25,807 nt of DNA from JANXVY01 sp034408685 (GTDB taxonomy: Bacteria > Pseudomonadota > Alphaproteobacteria > Rhizobiales > Hyphomicrobiaceae), in the NCBI GenBank assembly GCA_034408685.1, contig JAWXCP010000092.1, positions 1 through 25,807 on the forward strand, in the 5' to 3' direction. Numbering within the stretch: position 1 is the first letter of the stretch; each line of letters opens with the position of its first letter. The position numbers and the translations under genes are program-made. This document shows, piece by piece, positions 7,309 to 15,701 of the stretch. A model generated the notes under the pieces. It was not told the DNA's origin and ran no database searches. It saw nothing but the letters and a program-made list of their open reading frames with translations.

Positions 7309-9669
7309 ATGTCATCAGCGCAAGAGGCGCACAAATCGCTCGTGTTCTCTTTGGGGCTCGAGCGGCTCGGCCACGTGGGACTTCGGCACCCGTGGTTCGT
7401 TGCCATCATGGCAGCGATCGTGACCGTGGTGGCGAGCTACGGTTTGACCAAGCTCAAGGTCGACGACAGCCTGTCTGAGCTGTTCCGCACCAACACCGAA
7501 GAGTTCCGCCGCTACGAGGATGTCGACCGGCGATTCCCGTCGAGCGAATACGACGTGCTCGTCGTCGTCGAGGGGCGCGATCTTCTCAAGCGCGACCAGA
7601 TCGAAGCCTTCCGCCGGACGACCGAGCAGCTCAACTTGCTCGACGGCGACGGTGGCCTCGTATCGATGATGTCGGCGCGTCAAAAGCCTGATGCGTTCGG
7701 CTATGCTGCGCCTGTCGTCCCCGACGACTTGCCGCCCGACAATGCCGCCTACGATGACGTCATCGCCGAATTGCGCAAAAACGAAATTGTCGACGGCAAG
7801 TTCCTATCCAAGGACGGCCAGCTTGCGATGATCGTCCTGTCGCTCGACCGGAAGTTGGTCGCCGAGAGATCGGCCAAAGCCGTTATTGGCGAAATCAGCG
7901 ATACGGTCGCCAAGGAACTCAAGGACTCCGGCCTTACGTTCAAGCTGGCTGGCGCGCCGGTGATGCAACTCGAGATCCGCAACGCGGTCGAGCGCGACCA
8001 GCTGGTTTACAACGGTCTTGGCCTGCTGTTTGGCGCTGGCATCGCGATGATCTTTTTCCGCCGCATCTCGCTGATGCTGCTCGCCGCCCTGCCGCCTGTT
8101 CTGGCCGTTGTCTGGTCGCTTGGCCTGCTCGGCTGGATGGGGGTCAAGCTCAACCTGTTCCTCAATGTCATGACGCCCCTCATCATGGTGATGGGCTTTG
8201 CCGACAGCATGCAAATGGTCTCGGCGATGCGCATCAAGTTGCGCGAAGGCGCGAGCCGGCACGAGGCGATGCGGTTCGCCGTCGATGTCGTCGGGCCGGC
8301 CTGTGTCATCGCTCACGGCGTGGCGCTGGTTGCATTTCTGGCGCTGCTGCTCTCCGACTCGGGGCTGTTGCGGACTTTCGGCATGGCTGGCGCGCTCGCG
8401 GTCGGCATCTCCTACACTGCCGTCATCCTGGTGCTGCCGTTGCTCGGCATCGTGCTGGTCCGCAACGAGGACAAGATGGCGCGAGATGCGGCGCCCAACG
8501 ACGCTCTGATGGACGGTCTCGGCACGTTTGTTGGCGCGATCGTCGATCATGTCGTCCATCGGCCGGTTGCTTACTCGCTGATTGGTCTGACGCTGTTTGG
8601 GCTGTTGTCGGCAGCCCACCTCCAACTCGAACCGCGCTACCGGCTCGCCGATCAGGTGCCCGACCGCGAACAGGCGCTCAAAGCGTCGGCCAAGATCGAC
8701 GAAAAGCTGACGGGGGCAAACCCTGTCCACATCATGATCGAATTGCCCAACGGCGCTGGGCTTTACGATCCGAAGTCGATCGCGGTGATTAGAGATACCC
8801 ATGCGATCTTGGAGAAGACCGCCGGTCTCGGCAACGTGTGGTCGATCGAGAGCCTGCGCCGCTGGCTGGAGGAGGCAGGCGACAACCGGATCGAGACCGT
8901 CCGCAAGTATGTCGAGATCCTCCCGACCCACCTCGTCCGCCGGTTCATCGACGAAACCAAGACCGCCGTGCTGGTGACGGGCCGGTTGCCGGATATCGAT
9001 TCCTCGCAAATCCTGCCGGTGGTCGAAAAGGTCGACGCCGCCCTGCAGCCGGTGCGCGCCGCAAACCCTGGCTATCAGATCTCGGTGACCGGCTTGCCGG
9101 CCGTCGCTGCCCGCAACTCCGCCCGCATGATCGGCGAGTTGGCGTGGAGTTTGCCGGTGTGCCTGCTGTTGGCGGCTGGCCTGCTCGGCCTCGCGTTCCG
9201 TTCCGGCTTCGTCGCGCTGATCACGATTCTGCCTGGGCTGTTCCCGGTGGTGGCGGCGGGAGCTTGGTTGTGGCTGCGCGGCAGCGGGCTCGAGTTTGCC
9301 TCGGTCGTCGCGCTGCTCGTCGTGTTCGGGCTCGGCGTCGACGCGTTGATCCATTTCCTCAACCGACTGCTGCTCGAAGAAGAAAAGCGCGAACCCGCGT
9401 TCGCTTCACCACGCGAACAGCAAATGGAAGCGATCAAGCGCGCCCGCATCCTGGTCGGGCCAGCAATCATTCTGACGACGATCGTGCTCGCGTTTGGCCT
9501 CGGCGTGACGGTGTTCTCCGACCTGCCGTCGCTGCGCCTGTTCGGCCTCGTCTGCGCGGTGACGCTGGTCGCGTCCCTGGTCGCCGACCTCGTGTTCCTC
9601 CCCGCCACAATCATGCTCGCACGGTTGGTTTGGCCGGTGTCGAACCGAACGGATTTGAGGCATGGGTGA
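7309..9669 (+). CDS. RND superfamily exporter (MMPL/COG1033 type)
   Basis: The 786-residue inner-membrane protein shows the duplicated RND plan: one helix (about 30-47), a periplasmic domain, five helices (about 235-390), then one helix (about 420-437), a second periplasmic domain and five more helices (about 625-770). Matching acidic residues lie in the fourth helix of each half, D299 in GFADSMQMV and D678 in GLGVDALIHFL, as expected for proton coupling. It is shorter than tripartite HAE-type RND pumps (about 1,000 residues) and has no adjacent adaptor protein, so it more likely exports lipids or hydrophobic compounds than works in a three-part drug pump. The substrate is unknown. AAGGG lies six bases before the ATG. 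Confidence 0.9.
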   Translation: MSSAQEAHKSLVFSLGLERLGHVGLRHPWFVAIMAAIVTVVASYGLTKLKVDDSLSELFRTNTEEFRRYEDVDRRFPSSEYDVLVVVEGRDLLKRDQIEAFRRTTEQLNLLDGDGGLVSMMSARQKPDAFGYAAPVVPDDLPPDNAAYDDVIAELRKNEIVDGKFLSKDGQLAMIVLSLDRKLVAERSAKAVIGEISDTVAKELKDSGLTFKLAGAPVMQLEIRNAVERDQLVYNGLGLLFGAGIAMIFFRRISLMLLAALPPVLAVVWSLGLLGWMGVKLNLFLNVMTPLIMVMGFADSMQMVSAMRIKLREGASRHEAMRFAVDVVGPACVIAHGVALVAFLALLLSDSGLLRTFGMAGALAVGISYTAVILVLPLLGIVLVRNEDKMARDAAPNDALMDGLGTFVGAIVDHVVHRPVAYSLIGLTLFGLLSAAHLQLEPRYRLADQVPDREQALKASAKIDEKLTGANPVHIMIELPNGAGLYDPKSIAVIRDTHAILEKTAGLGNVWSIESLRRWLEEAGDNRIETVRKYVEILPTHLVRRFIDETKTAVLVTGRLPDIDSSQILPVVEKVDAALQPVRAANPGYQISVTGLPAVAARNSARMIGELAWSLPVCLLLAAGLLGLAFRSGFVALITILPGLFPVVAAGAWLWLRGSGLEFASVVALLVVFGLGVDALIHFLNRLLLEEEKREPAFASPREQQMEAIKRARILVGPAIILTTIVLAFGLGVTVFSDLPSLRLFGLVCAVTLVASLVADLVFLPATIMLARLVWPVSNRTDLRHG

Positions 9670-9739
9670 ACCTAGTTCGTGGTTGCGACCTTTCTGAATC
9701 GTAGTCTATGTCAAACTAAACATTTGTAGCAGGGGCGCC

Positions 9740-10093
9740 ATGGCATTAAAGTCTACTGCCGAATTTGTCGGCGCTAACGAAGATTTTACCGAAACCCACG
9801 AGCCTTCCTATCGTTCGGCCACACCGGCAAGCGATGTTAGAGCCATGCTAGAAGCAGACATGCCAATAATGGTCGCCCGCCACGCGGAACGCGTCCGCAG
9901 CTCATCAGCCGACCTGTTAGAGCGCCATGGATCGCCGCTGTTTGTTGTTGTGCACGACGACAAGATCGTCGCGATCTGCCATTCCGAAGATGAGGCGCAC
10001 GACCTCGGCGAAGATAGCTACCGGTTTGAGGAGTTCACAGTTCATGGGCTTTCGACCGAGCCGAAACAGATTGTCGGTCTCACAAGACGGTGA
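9740..10093 (+). CDS. Small protein of unknown function, upstream of retropepsin gene
   Basis: The 117-residue product is not recognised with certainty. It is acidic and soluble, with no signal peptide or membrane helix. The central part LLERHGSPLFVVVHDDKIVAICHSEDEA resembles the layout of DUF5678-like proteins (a short helix, then a strand pair reading roughly 'hyphobic-DxKIV'), which are often found beside retroviral-type proteases; this is a weak, pattern-level comparison. AGGGG lies a few bases before the ATG. The next gene starts 45 bp downstream on the same strand, so the two probably form one transcript. Base composition is more AT-rich than in neighbouring genes. Confidence 0.65.
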   Translation: MALKSTAEFVGANEDFTETHEPSYRSATPASDVRAMLEADMPIMVARHAERVRSSSADLLERHGSPLFVVVHDDKIVAICHSEDEAHDLGEDSYRFEEFTVHGLSTEPKQIVGLTRR

Positions 10094-10138
10094 GACCAGC
10101 CATTTGATTTGGCAGCATCGGAAACCTGGAACCCGCTC

Positions 10139-10597
10139 ATGGCGTCCTACGTCGGCACTCTGTCGAACCGGCTTTACGTTGACGTCACGGTTAGACCCGG
10201 CATGGGTCGCGGCCAGAAAAACGCGACCGGTGAACCGTCGGTAGTTGGTCGCGCATTGGTCGATACCGGCGCACAGATGAGCGCGATTTGCGAGGACGTT
10301 GCTCGCAAACTCGGGCTGATTTCAAACGTCACGGAGCAAATCCAAGGATTTGGAGCTGAGGTCGCTTACTTCACCCGCTATTGGGTGAATATAGACTTGC
10401 TTAGTAACCACATATCACCCGATCCGTCCGACCTTGGCCGCAACGTTGCGGTGGTCGCAAGCCCAGCCGTCGACCGTGTTGATCGTCAGAGCGACATGAA
10501 AACCATCGCCTTGATAGGTATGGATATCTTGGTCCGTTGCCAACTCTATGTCGACGGTCTCGATCAACGGTACATCTTGAGCACGATCAGGCGTTGA
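10139..10597 (+). CDS. Retropepsin-like aspartic protease
   Basis: The 152-residue product has the single-lobe aspartic protease signature: GRALVDTGAQMSAI with catalytic Asp42-Thr-Gly-Ala, VARKLGL just after, a glycine-containing flap-like segment (QGFGAEVAY, about 69-77), and a C-terminal IALIGMDIL motif (123-131), the second hydrophobic-Gly element of the fold. Such enzymes are active as homodimers sharing two DTG loops. There is no signal peptide, so it should act in the cytoplasm. The ATG at 10139 is used; an upstream in-frame TTG at 10109 would add 10 residues. It converges on radC with only 7 bp between the stops. Its target is unknown, and the upstream small protein is a candidate partner. 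Confidence 0.8.
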   Translation: MASYVGTLSNRLYVDVTVRPGMGRGQKNATGEPSVVGRALVDTGAQMSAICEDVARKLGLISNVTEQIQGFGAEVAYFTRYWVNIDLLSNHISPDPSDLGRNVAVVASPAVDRVDRQSDMKTIALIGMDILVRCQLYVDGLDQRYILSTIRR

Positions 10598-10604
10598 CCC
10601 CCCA

Positions 10605-11495
10605 TCACATCAACCGCAGGCCCTTCAGGCTGGCGTGGCCGTGGCGGCCGATGATGACGTGGTCGTGGACATCGACGCCGAGCGGCTTTGCCGCCGCCAC
10701 GATCATCCGCGTCATGTCGATATCGGCCTTCGACGGCGTCGGGTCACCGCTTGGATGATTATGCACCAGGATGATCGCCGAGGCGGACAGTTCCAGCGCG
10801 CGCTTGACGACCTCGCGCACGTAGACCGGCGTGTGGTCGACGGTTCCGCGACCCTGCACCTCGTCGGCAATCAGCACGTTTCGCTTGTCGAGAAAGAGAA
10901 TGCGGAATTGTTCGCGCGTCTCGAAGCCCTGGGCGATGCGCAAATAGTCGATCACCTCGCTCCATGACGACAGCGCCGGGCGGGCCGCGATCCGCGACTT
11001 GGCCAAGCGCAGCGCGGCCGCGTGCAACAACCGGAACTCGACGATCGCGGCATCGCCTATCCCTTTAACCTCGCGCAATCGCTCGTCGCTGGCTGCAATG
11101 ACCTCAGCAAACGACCCGAACCGGGCGATGAGGCGTTTGGCCAAGTCCTTGGTATCGCGCCGCGGGATCGCATTGAACAACGCCAATTCAAGCAGTTCAT
11201 AATCTGGCAGGCCTTCCGGGCCCGTTTTGAGGAACCGCTGGCGAAGCCGCTGTCGATGTCCGGCATTGAGATTTTCGGTCGCCTGGCCATCGGCGGTGGT
11301 GCTGTCCGGCTCGGCGTCCCTTCGATGGGGCAGCTGTCGTTGCGGCATGTCCGATGGAACGCCGGGCAAATTGACGGCATCCCGGCGGGCAGCTTTCGGC
11401 GCAACATCGGTTTTGACCGAGCGTTCTTCGAACAGGTAACCCTGCCCGGCCTCGCCTTGCGCATTATCCCCGCTGTTGCCATTGCGATCCGTCAC
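10605..11495 (-). CDS. radC: RadC family JAB/MPN-domain protein
   Basis: The 296-residue product has a low-complexity N-terminus (1-75), a helix-hairpin-helix region (about 80-160; GHRQRLRQRFLKTGPEGLPDYELLELAL, then VKGIGDAAI) and a C-terminal JAB1/MPN metalloprotease-like domain with HNHPSGDPTPSKAD (H245, H247, D258). RadC was once thought to be a DNA repair protein, but its real role is unresolved. The start is taken as GTG at 11493-11495, 26 bp after the map stop; a longer frame would reach into map. AGGG lies about 10 bases upstream. The long charged N-terminal segment is not conserved in the family, so a later start is possible. The map-radC order is common in Alphaproteobacteria. Confidence 0.93.
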   Translation of the reverse strand: MTDRNGNSGDNAQGEAGQGYLFEERSVKTDVAPKAARRDAVNLPGVPSDMPQRQLPHRRDAEPDSTTADGQATENLNAGHRQRLRQRFLKTGPEGLPDYELLELALFNAIPRRDTKDLAKRLIARFGSFAEVIAASDERLREVKGIGDAAIVEFRLLHAAALRLAKSRIAARPALSSWSEVIDYLRIAQGFETREQFRILFLDKRNVLIADEVQGRGTVDHTPVYVREVVKRALELSASAIILVHNHPSGDPTPSKADIDMTRMIVAAAKPLGVDVHDHVIIGRHGHASLKGLRLM

Positions 11496-11521
11496 GTTTC
11501 GCCGCCCTGTTCCCGAAACGC

Positions 11522-12346
11522 CTATCGCACCTCGAATGGCGGCATAAACAGTCCGCCAGGTGACAACGTGAAGATATCGCAACCGGTCGCCGTTACGCCG
11601 ACGCTGTGCTCGCACTGCGCTGACAGCTCGCGGTCGCGCGTGACCGCCGTCCAGCCGTCGGCGAGGACTTTCACGGTCGGTTTGCCGAGGTTAATCATCG
11701 GCTCGATGGTGAACAGCATTCCCGGTTCGAGCGTGACGCCTTCGCCGGGTTTGCCGTAGTGCAGAATGTTTGGCCGGTCATGGAACAACTGGCCGAGGCC
11801 ATGTCCGCAAAAATCGCGGACGACGCTGCACCGCTGGCTCTCGGCGTAGTCCTGAATCGCCGCGCCAATATGGCCGGTGGTGGTGCCCGGTTTGACGGCC
11901 GCTATGCCGCGCGCCAGTGCCTCATAGGTGACCTCGATGAGACGCGCCGCGCGCCGCGACACGGGGCCTGCGGCATACATGCGGCTAGTATCGCCGTGCC
12001 ATCCGTCGACGATCAGTGTGACGTCGATGTTGACGATGTCGCCCTCGCGAAGCGGCTTCTTCGACGGGATGCCATGGCACACCACGTGATTAATCGAGGT
12101 GCAAAGCGAATGCGTGTATCCACGGTAGTTGACGGTCGCTGGCATGACCTTGTGGTCGAGCGCGAACGCGAGCACGAGATCATCGAGATGTTCCGTCGTC
12201 ACGCTAGGCTTGACGTGCGGCACCAGCATGTCGAGGCACTCGGCCGCCAACTGTCCAGCCCAGCGCATGGCGAGGAAGGCCTCGGGACCGTGCAGCTTGA
12301 TCTTGTCGTCGCGCGAGGCTGTGCGCGATAGCGCCAACGTGGTCAT
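11522..12346 (-). CDS. map: Type I methionine aminopeptidase
   Basis: The enzyme removes the initiator Met from nascent proteins in the cytoplasm after deformylation. All five metal ligands are present: D108 and D119 (NIDVTLIVDGWHGDTSRM), H182 (FCGHGLG), E215 (FTIEPM) and E246 (QCEHSV), in the spacing of E. coli Map. The conserved VVCHGIP is also there. Length is 274 residues, close to the 250-275 usual for bacterial type I enzymes. The ATG at 12344-12346 is preceded by AAGG; a longer upstream frame has no such signal. It is followed by radC on the same strand, 26 bp away. An inverted repeat pair lies 36-75 bp upstream. Confidence 0.96.
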   Translation of the reverse strand: MTTLALSRTASRDDKIKLHGPEAFLAMRWAGQLAAECLDMLVPHVKPSVTTEHLDDLVLAFALDHKVMPATVNYRGYTHSLCTSINHVVCHGIPSKKPLREGDIVNIDVTLIVDGWHGDTSRMYAAGPVSRRAARLIEVTYEALARGIAAVKPGTTTGHIGAAIQDYAESQRCSVVRDFCGHGLGQLFHDRPNILHYGKPGEGVTLEPGMLFTIEPMINLGKPTVKVLADGWTAVTRDRELSAQCEHSVGVTATGCDIFTLSPGGLFMPPFEVR

Positions 12347-12381
12347 GAGCGGCCTTAAGCACCTGAGCGGAAGTTTCGCTG

Positions 12382-12421
12382 CCAAACTAGAGCGTTTGGT
12401 CGGCCGCGCAATCGGCGATTG
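12382..12421. repeat. Two adjacent inverted repeats in the map leader
   Basis: CCAAAC-6 nt-GTTTGG (12382-12399) and CAATCG-1 nt-CGATTG (12409-12421) lie side by side 36-75 bp upstream of the map start. They could be operator sites or leader hairpins for map. Their unit lengths are short, so chance occurrence is possible. Confidence 0.45.
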
Positions 12422-12487
12422 GCAAACTGATGTAAAATGTGGCTCTCCCGGGCTTGGATTAAAAGACAGGGTCCCTCATGCCGTCGA

Positions 12488-12521
12488 CCCCATGGGTGCC
12501 GCCCGCCCGACTTTCATGGGG
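12488..12521. repeat. Inverted repeat after the patatin gene
   Basis: CCCCATG (12488-12494) and CATGGGG (12515-12521) form 7-bp arms around a 20-bp GC-rich loop, directly after the stop of the patatin-like gene. There is no T-run on either strand after it, so it is not a typical intrinsic terminator. Confidence 0.4.
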
Positions 12522-12525
12522 CCTA

Positions 12526-13428
12526 TCATACCCCGTGGCTGTGAGGACGCATCACGCTGGGAACGGAGTAAGTTTTGAGGCCGCCCGCTGCGATCCAATC
12601 AGCCGCGACCCTTTGGGCTCGGTCGATCAGCCTCGCCGTTTGCGAGAAATCAATCGACGAGACGTCGAGCGGGCACAGCGAGGGTACCACGTGATAGCTC
12701 GTCGTCGGTGGTAGCGCCTCGAGGTCGCGGACCACCTGGGCGCACATCATCAAATTGAGACCGTGAATGGCGCTGGCGACAACTTGCTGCGGCGGCCGGG
12801 TCATTCCACACGCGTAGCCCGTTGGCATCACCACAAGGCGCGTGGCGCCAAGGTCGGCGGCGGTCTTGACCGGCGTGTTGCTGGTAATGCCGCCATCGGC
12901 GAGAAAGCGGCCATCGATCACCACTGCGGGAAACGCGGCAGGTATCGAGCACGACGCGACGATGGCGGCAGCCGCCGGGCCCTGTGACAGCACAATCGTG
13001 CGGCCGGTCAGCAGGTCGGTGGTCACGATGTGGACGGGGATTTGGGCGTGCTCCAGCCGGTCATATGGCAACTTGCGATCGATCAGCGCATAGAGCGCCG
13101 CGCTGTCGAGGAGAAAGTCGCGGCGGCGCACAAACCGCGCCAGTGACCGCAACGTGAACGGAAACAATTGATCGCGTCTCAGATCGAGCCACAGTTTCTC
13201 AAGCTCGTTGACGCCTTCAAGCGTTGGACGCCCGGCAAGATAGGCCGCGTTGATCGATCCAACGCTAGTGCCAACGACCATGTCGGGGAACACGCCAAAT
13301 TCAGCGAGCGCTTTCAGCATGCCAACCTGGATGGCACCAAGACTGCCGCCGCCAGCAAAGACGAATGCGGTCCGGGCGCGGGGCCGTGGATCATCAGTAT
13401 CGGCGGGTAAGGCGTTGGATAAATCCAT
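12526..13428 (-). CDS. Patatin-like phospholipase
   Basis: The 300-residue product carries the patatin Ser-Asp dyad: an oxyanion loop GGGSLGA (27-32), nucleophile elbow GTSVG (Ser55) and ADGG (Asp178). The family hydrolyses acyl chains from phospholipids or neutral lipids; a single-domain form such as this resembles the RssA/YlbK group. There is no signal peptide, so it is probably cytoplasmic or peripheral at the inner membrane. The ATG at 13426-13428 is preferred over a TTG six codons upstream, but neither has a clear ribosome-binding site. Downstream on the same strand lie map and radC, separated by 179 bp, so they are probably separate transcripts. Confidence 0.9.
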   Translation of the reverse strand: MDLSNALPADTDDPRPRARTAFVFAGGGSLGAIQVGMLKALAEFGVFPDMVVGTSVGSINAAYLAGRPTLEGVNELEKLWLDLRRDQLFPFTLRSLARFVRRRDFLLDSAALYALIDRKLPYDRLEHAQIPVHIVTTDLLTGRTIVLSQGPAAAAIVASCSIPAAFPAVVIDGRFLADGGITSNTPVKTAADLGATRLVVMPTGYACGMTRPPQQVVASAIHGLNLMMCAQVVRDLEALPPTTSYHVVPSLCPLDVSSIDFSQTARLIDRAQRVAADWIAAGGLKTYSVPSVMRPHSHGV

Positions 13429-13446
13429 AGCGTAAGGACGGCACAA

Positions 13447-13786
13447 TAGCGCAGGTTGTTACATGGCCGCCGGATTCCGGGCTCACAGCTAACCGATACG
13501 TGCGGCGCGGGCTGTTAAGGCGTGCAGCGCAGTGAGCCGACGCGTGCAGCGCAAAAACCGTGCGGGTACGGAAGCTGCGCCAAAGTGCCCTGGCAATTAT
13601 GACCGGTCACGTTACCAAAGCGTCTTTTGTCGCGTTGAGGCTCAGGCGCACCAATGTCAAAACAGCACATGTCAAATCGTGCTAGCGCATCGGCGCGTTA
13701 AAGGTGTGTAGCCGTTACGGCTGCACCGGTTCGGTCAGCTGTTAGGCGAACCCTCCGCTGGCGGCTGGCGGTATAAGGAGATAGAC
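13447..13786. other. 340-bp divergent intergenic region (patatin / petA)
   Basis: No gene is seen here. The region holds the upstream control DNA of the petABC operon and of the patatin-like gene. It contains three 22-bp phased repeats (13499-13564), a perfect 10-bp palindrome TGACCGGTCA (13600-13609), and the strong petA ribosome-binding site AAGGAG. No convincing -35/-10 pair was found by eye. Confidence 0.6.
13499..13564. repeat. Three 22-bp phased repeats upstream of petA
   Basis: CGTGCGGCGCG (13499), CGTGCAGCGCA (13521) and CGTGCAGCGCA (13543) start exactly 22 bp apart, close to two helical turns, so they face the same side of the DNA. The rest of each 22-bp unit is not conserved, unlike a simple tandem duplication. 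This is what a cooperative protein-binding array would look like. Confidence 0.6.
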
Positions 13787-14329
13787 GTGGCAGAAGTCGA
13801 AGATGGCAACCGGCGCGACTTTCTCGTGTTGGCTGGAAATACATTCGCGATCGTCGGCGGCGCGGCGATGATTTGGCCGTTCGTCCACCAGATGAACCCT
13901 GACGCTGGTGCGCTCGCTCTGGCCTCGACCGAGGTCGACCTGGCGCCGGTCAAGCCCGGTCAAGCGATCACGGTAATGTGGCGCGGAAAGCCGGTCTTCA
14001 TCCGCAACCGGACACCTGAAGAAGTGGCGGAGGCCCAAAAGGTCGAACTCACGAAATTGCCTGACCGTATTGCTCCGGCGACCGATGCCGATCGCGTGAA
14101 GAAGGGCAAAGAGAACTGGCTCGTGCTGGTCGGCGTCTGCACGCACTTGGGCTGCATCCCTAAGGGGCAATCCCTCGGCGACAGCAAGGGCGAGTATAAC
14201 GGCTGGTTCTGCCCGTGCCATGGTTCACATTACGACACCTCGGGACGCATCCGCAAAGGCCCTGCGCCACGTAATATGGACGTACCCCAATTCGCGTTCC
14301 TGACCGACACCAAAATCAGAATCGGCTGA
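13787..14329 (+). CDS. petA: Cytochrome bc1 Rieske iron-sulfur subunit
   Basis: This subunit carries the [2Fe-2S] cluster that accepts electrons from ubiquinol in the cytochrome bc1 complex and passes them to cytochrome c1. The two Rieske boxes are clear: CTHLGC (C118, H120, C123) and CPCHGS (C142, C144, H145). The N-terminus has a twin-arginine-type signal NRRDFLVLAG with an uncleaved membrane helix (about 15-33), as usual for this subunit. At 180 residues the length is normal. The GTG start has AAGGAG six bases upstream. It heads the petABC operon. Confidence 0.97.
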   Translation: MAEVEDGNRRDFLVLAGNTFAIVGGAAMIWPFVHQMNPDAGALALASTEVDLAPVKPGQAITVMWRGKPVFIRNRTPEEVAEAQKVELTKLPDRIAPATDADRVKKGKENWLVLVGVCTHLGCIPKGQSLGDSKGEYNGWFCPCHGSHYDTSGRIRKGPAPRNMDVPQFAFLTDTKIRIG

Positions 14330-14399
14330 TCATCGAGATCGCCAGCCCGCACGACTATCCCGCCGTGTGGTACCGACACACCAGACCAGAGTAGATACC

Positions 14400-15686
14400 A
14401 TGTCCGGTCCCTCCTCCTACGTTCCCAAGTCGAATCTGTCGAAATGGTTCGACGAACGCCTGCCGGTCGCCCGGCTGATGCATGACAGCTTTGTTGCCTT
14501 CCCGACGCCACGCAACCTCAACTACATGTGGACGTTCGGCGGCATCCTCATGGTCTGCCTCGTCTTGCAGATCGTGACCGGCGTCGTGCTCGCGATGCAC
14601 TACACGGCCAGCGTTGCAACCGCATTCGATAGCGTTCAGCACATCCGCCGCGATGTGAACTACGGTTGGTTGATCCAGCCGTTGCATGCGGTTGGCGCGT
14701 CGTTCTTCTTCGTCGCGGTCTACCTGCACATCTTCCGCGGCCTGTATTACGGGTCTTACAAGGCGCCACGTGAGGTGCTGTGGATCCTTGGCGTGTTCAT
14801 TCTGTTTGCCATGATGGCCACCGCGTTTCTCGGCTACACGCTGCCTTGGGGCCAGATGAGCTTTTGGGGTGCGACGGTGATCACCAATTTGTTCTCAGCC
14901 ATTCCCGTATTTGGCGAGAGCATCGTGATGTGGCTCTGGGGCGGCTTCTCGGTCGACAACGCGACGCTGAACCGCTTCTTCTCGCTGCACTATCTGCTGC
15001 CGTTCGTGATCTTCGGCATCGTCATTCTGCACGTTTGGGCGCTGCACGTCGTCGGTCAGAACAACCCGACTGGCCTCGACATCAAGCAGCCGTCGGATTC
15101 TGTGCCGATGCACCCCTACGCGATCACCAAGGACGTGTTCGCACTGTTCGTATTCCTCATCCCGTTCGCCTACTTCGTGTTCTTCATGCCTGACTGGCTG
15201 GGTCATGCCGATAACTACAACCCGGCGAACCCGCTCGTCACGCCGCCCCACATCGTGCCGGAATGGTACTTCCTCCCGTTCTACGCTATTTTGCGCGCCG
15301 TCCCTGACAAGTTGATGGGCGTCCTCGCAATGGTTGGAGCGATCGCGGTTCTTGCGTTTGCACCATGGCTCGACTGGAGCCGCGTGCGCTCATGCAAGTA
15401 TCGTCCGATCATGAAGTGGTGCTTCTGGGGCTTTGTCGCGACGTGTTTGGCGCTCGGCTATCTTGGCGCCATGCCCGCCGAAGAGCCCTACATCATGTGG
15501 GCCCGTATCTTCACGGTGCTTTACTTCTCCTACTTCCTGGTCGCGATGCCGCTCGTCGGCTTGATCGAGACGCCGTCACAAATGCCGCGCTCGATCACTG
15601 ACGCGGTGCTTGGGGGCGGCAAAGCCGGTTCGGGCGGCGGCGGTCAGTATCCCGCTGGTGCTACGGCCGCGCCTGAGAAACGCTGA
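14400..15686 (+). CDS. petB: Cytochrome b of the bc1 complex
   Basis: The 428-residue membrane subunit holds both b hemes and the quinol oxidation and quinone reduction sites. The heme ligands are His96 and His110 on one helix (QPLHAVGAS to YLH) and His197 and His211 on another (SLHYLLPF to ILHVWALH), with the usual 14-residue spacing. The Qo-site motif PEWY is at 287-290. Eight membrane helices can be read. The C-terminus ends in a Gly/Ala-rich tail and is not fused to cytochrome c1, so this is the split form. The ATG at 14400 has only a weak ribosome-binding site; the preceding frame from 14367 has none. Confidence 0.97.
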   Translation: MSGPSSYVPKSNLSKWFDERLPVARLMHDSFVAFPTPRNLNYMWTFGGILMVCLVLQIVTGVVLAMHYTASVATAFDSVQHIRRDVNYGWLIQPLHAVGASFFFVAVYLHIFRGLYYGSYKAPREVLWILGVFILFAMMATAFLGYTLPWGQMSFWGATVITNLFSAIPVFGESIVMWLWGGFSVDNATLNRFFSLHYLLPFVIFGIVILHVWALHVVGQNNPTGLDIKQPSDSVPMHPYAITKDVFALFVFLIPFAYFVFFMPDWLGHADNYNPANPLVTPPHIVPEWYFLPFYAILRAVPDKLMGVLAMVGAIAVLAFAPWLDWSRVRSCKYRPIMKWCFWGFVATCLALGYLGAMPAEEPYIMWARIFTVLYFSYFLVAMPLVGLIETPSQMPRSITDAVLGGGKAGSGGGGQYPAGATAAPEKR

Positions 15687-15701
15687 GGGCAGGAGCCACA
15701 C

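Noticed and set aside
7118..7315. N-terminal extension of the TusA-like protein to 179 residues
   Set aside because: The extension has no ribosome-binding site, is compositionally odd and would overlap the start of the RND exporter gene; GTG 7117 has a well-placed GGGAG.
7804..9354. Long (516-codon) minus-strand open frame
   Set aside because: It lies opposite the RND exporter, is rich in Arg/Gln/His/Asp as expected for an antisense shadow in GC-rich DNA, and has no recognisable motif.
12488..12521. Intrinsic terminator after the patatin-like gene
   Set aside because: The arms pair over only 7 bp with a 20-bp loop and there is no following T-run on the gene's strand.
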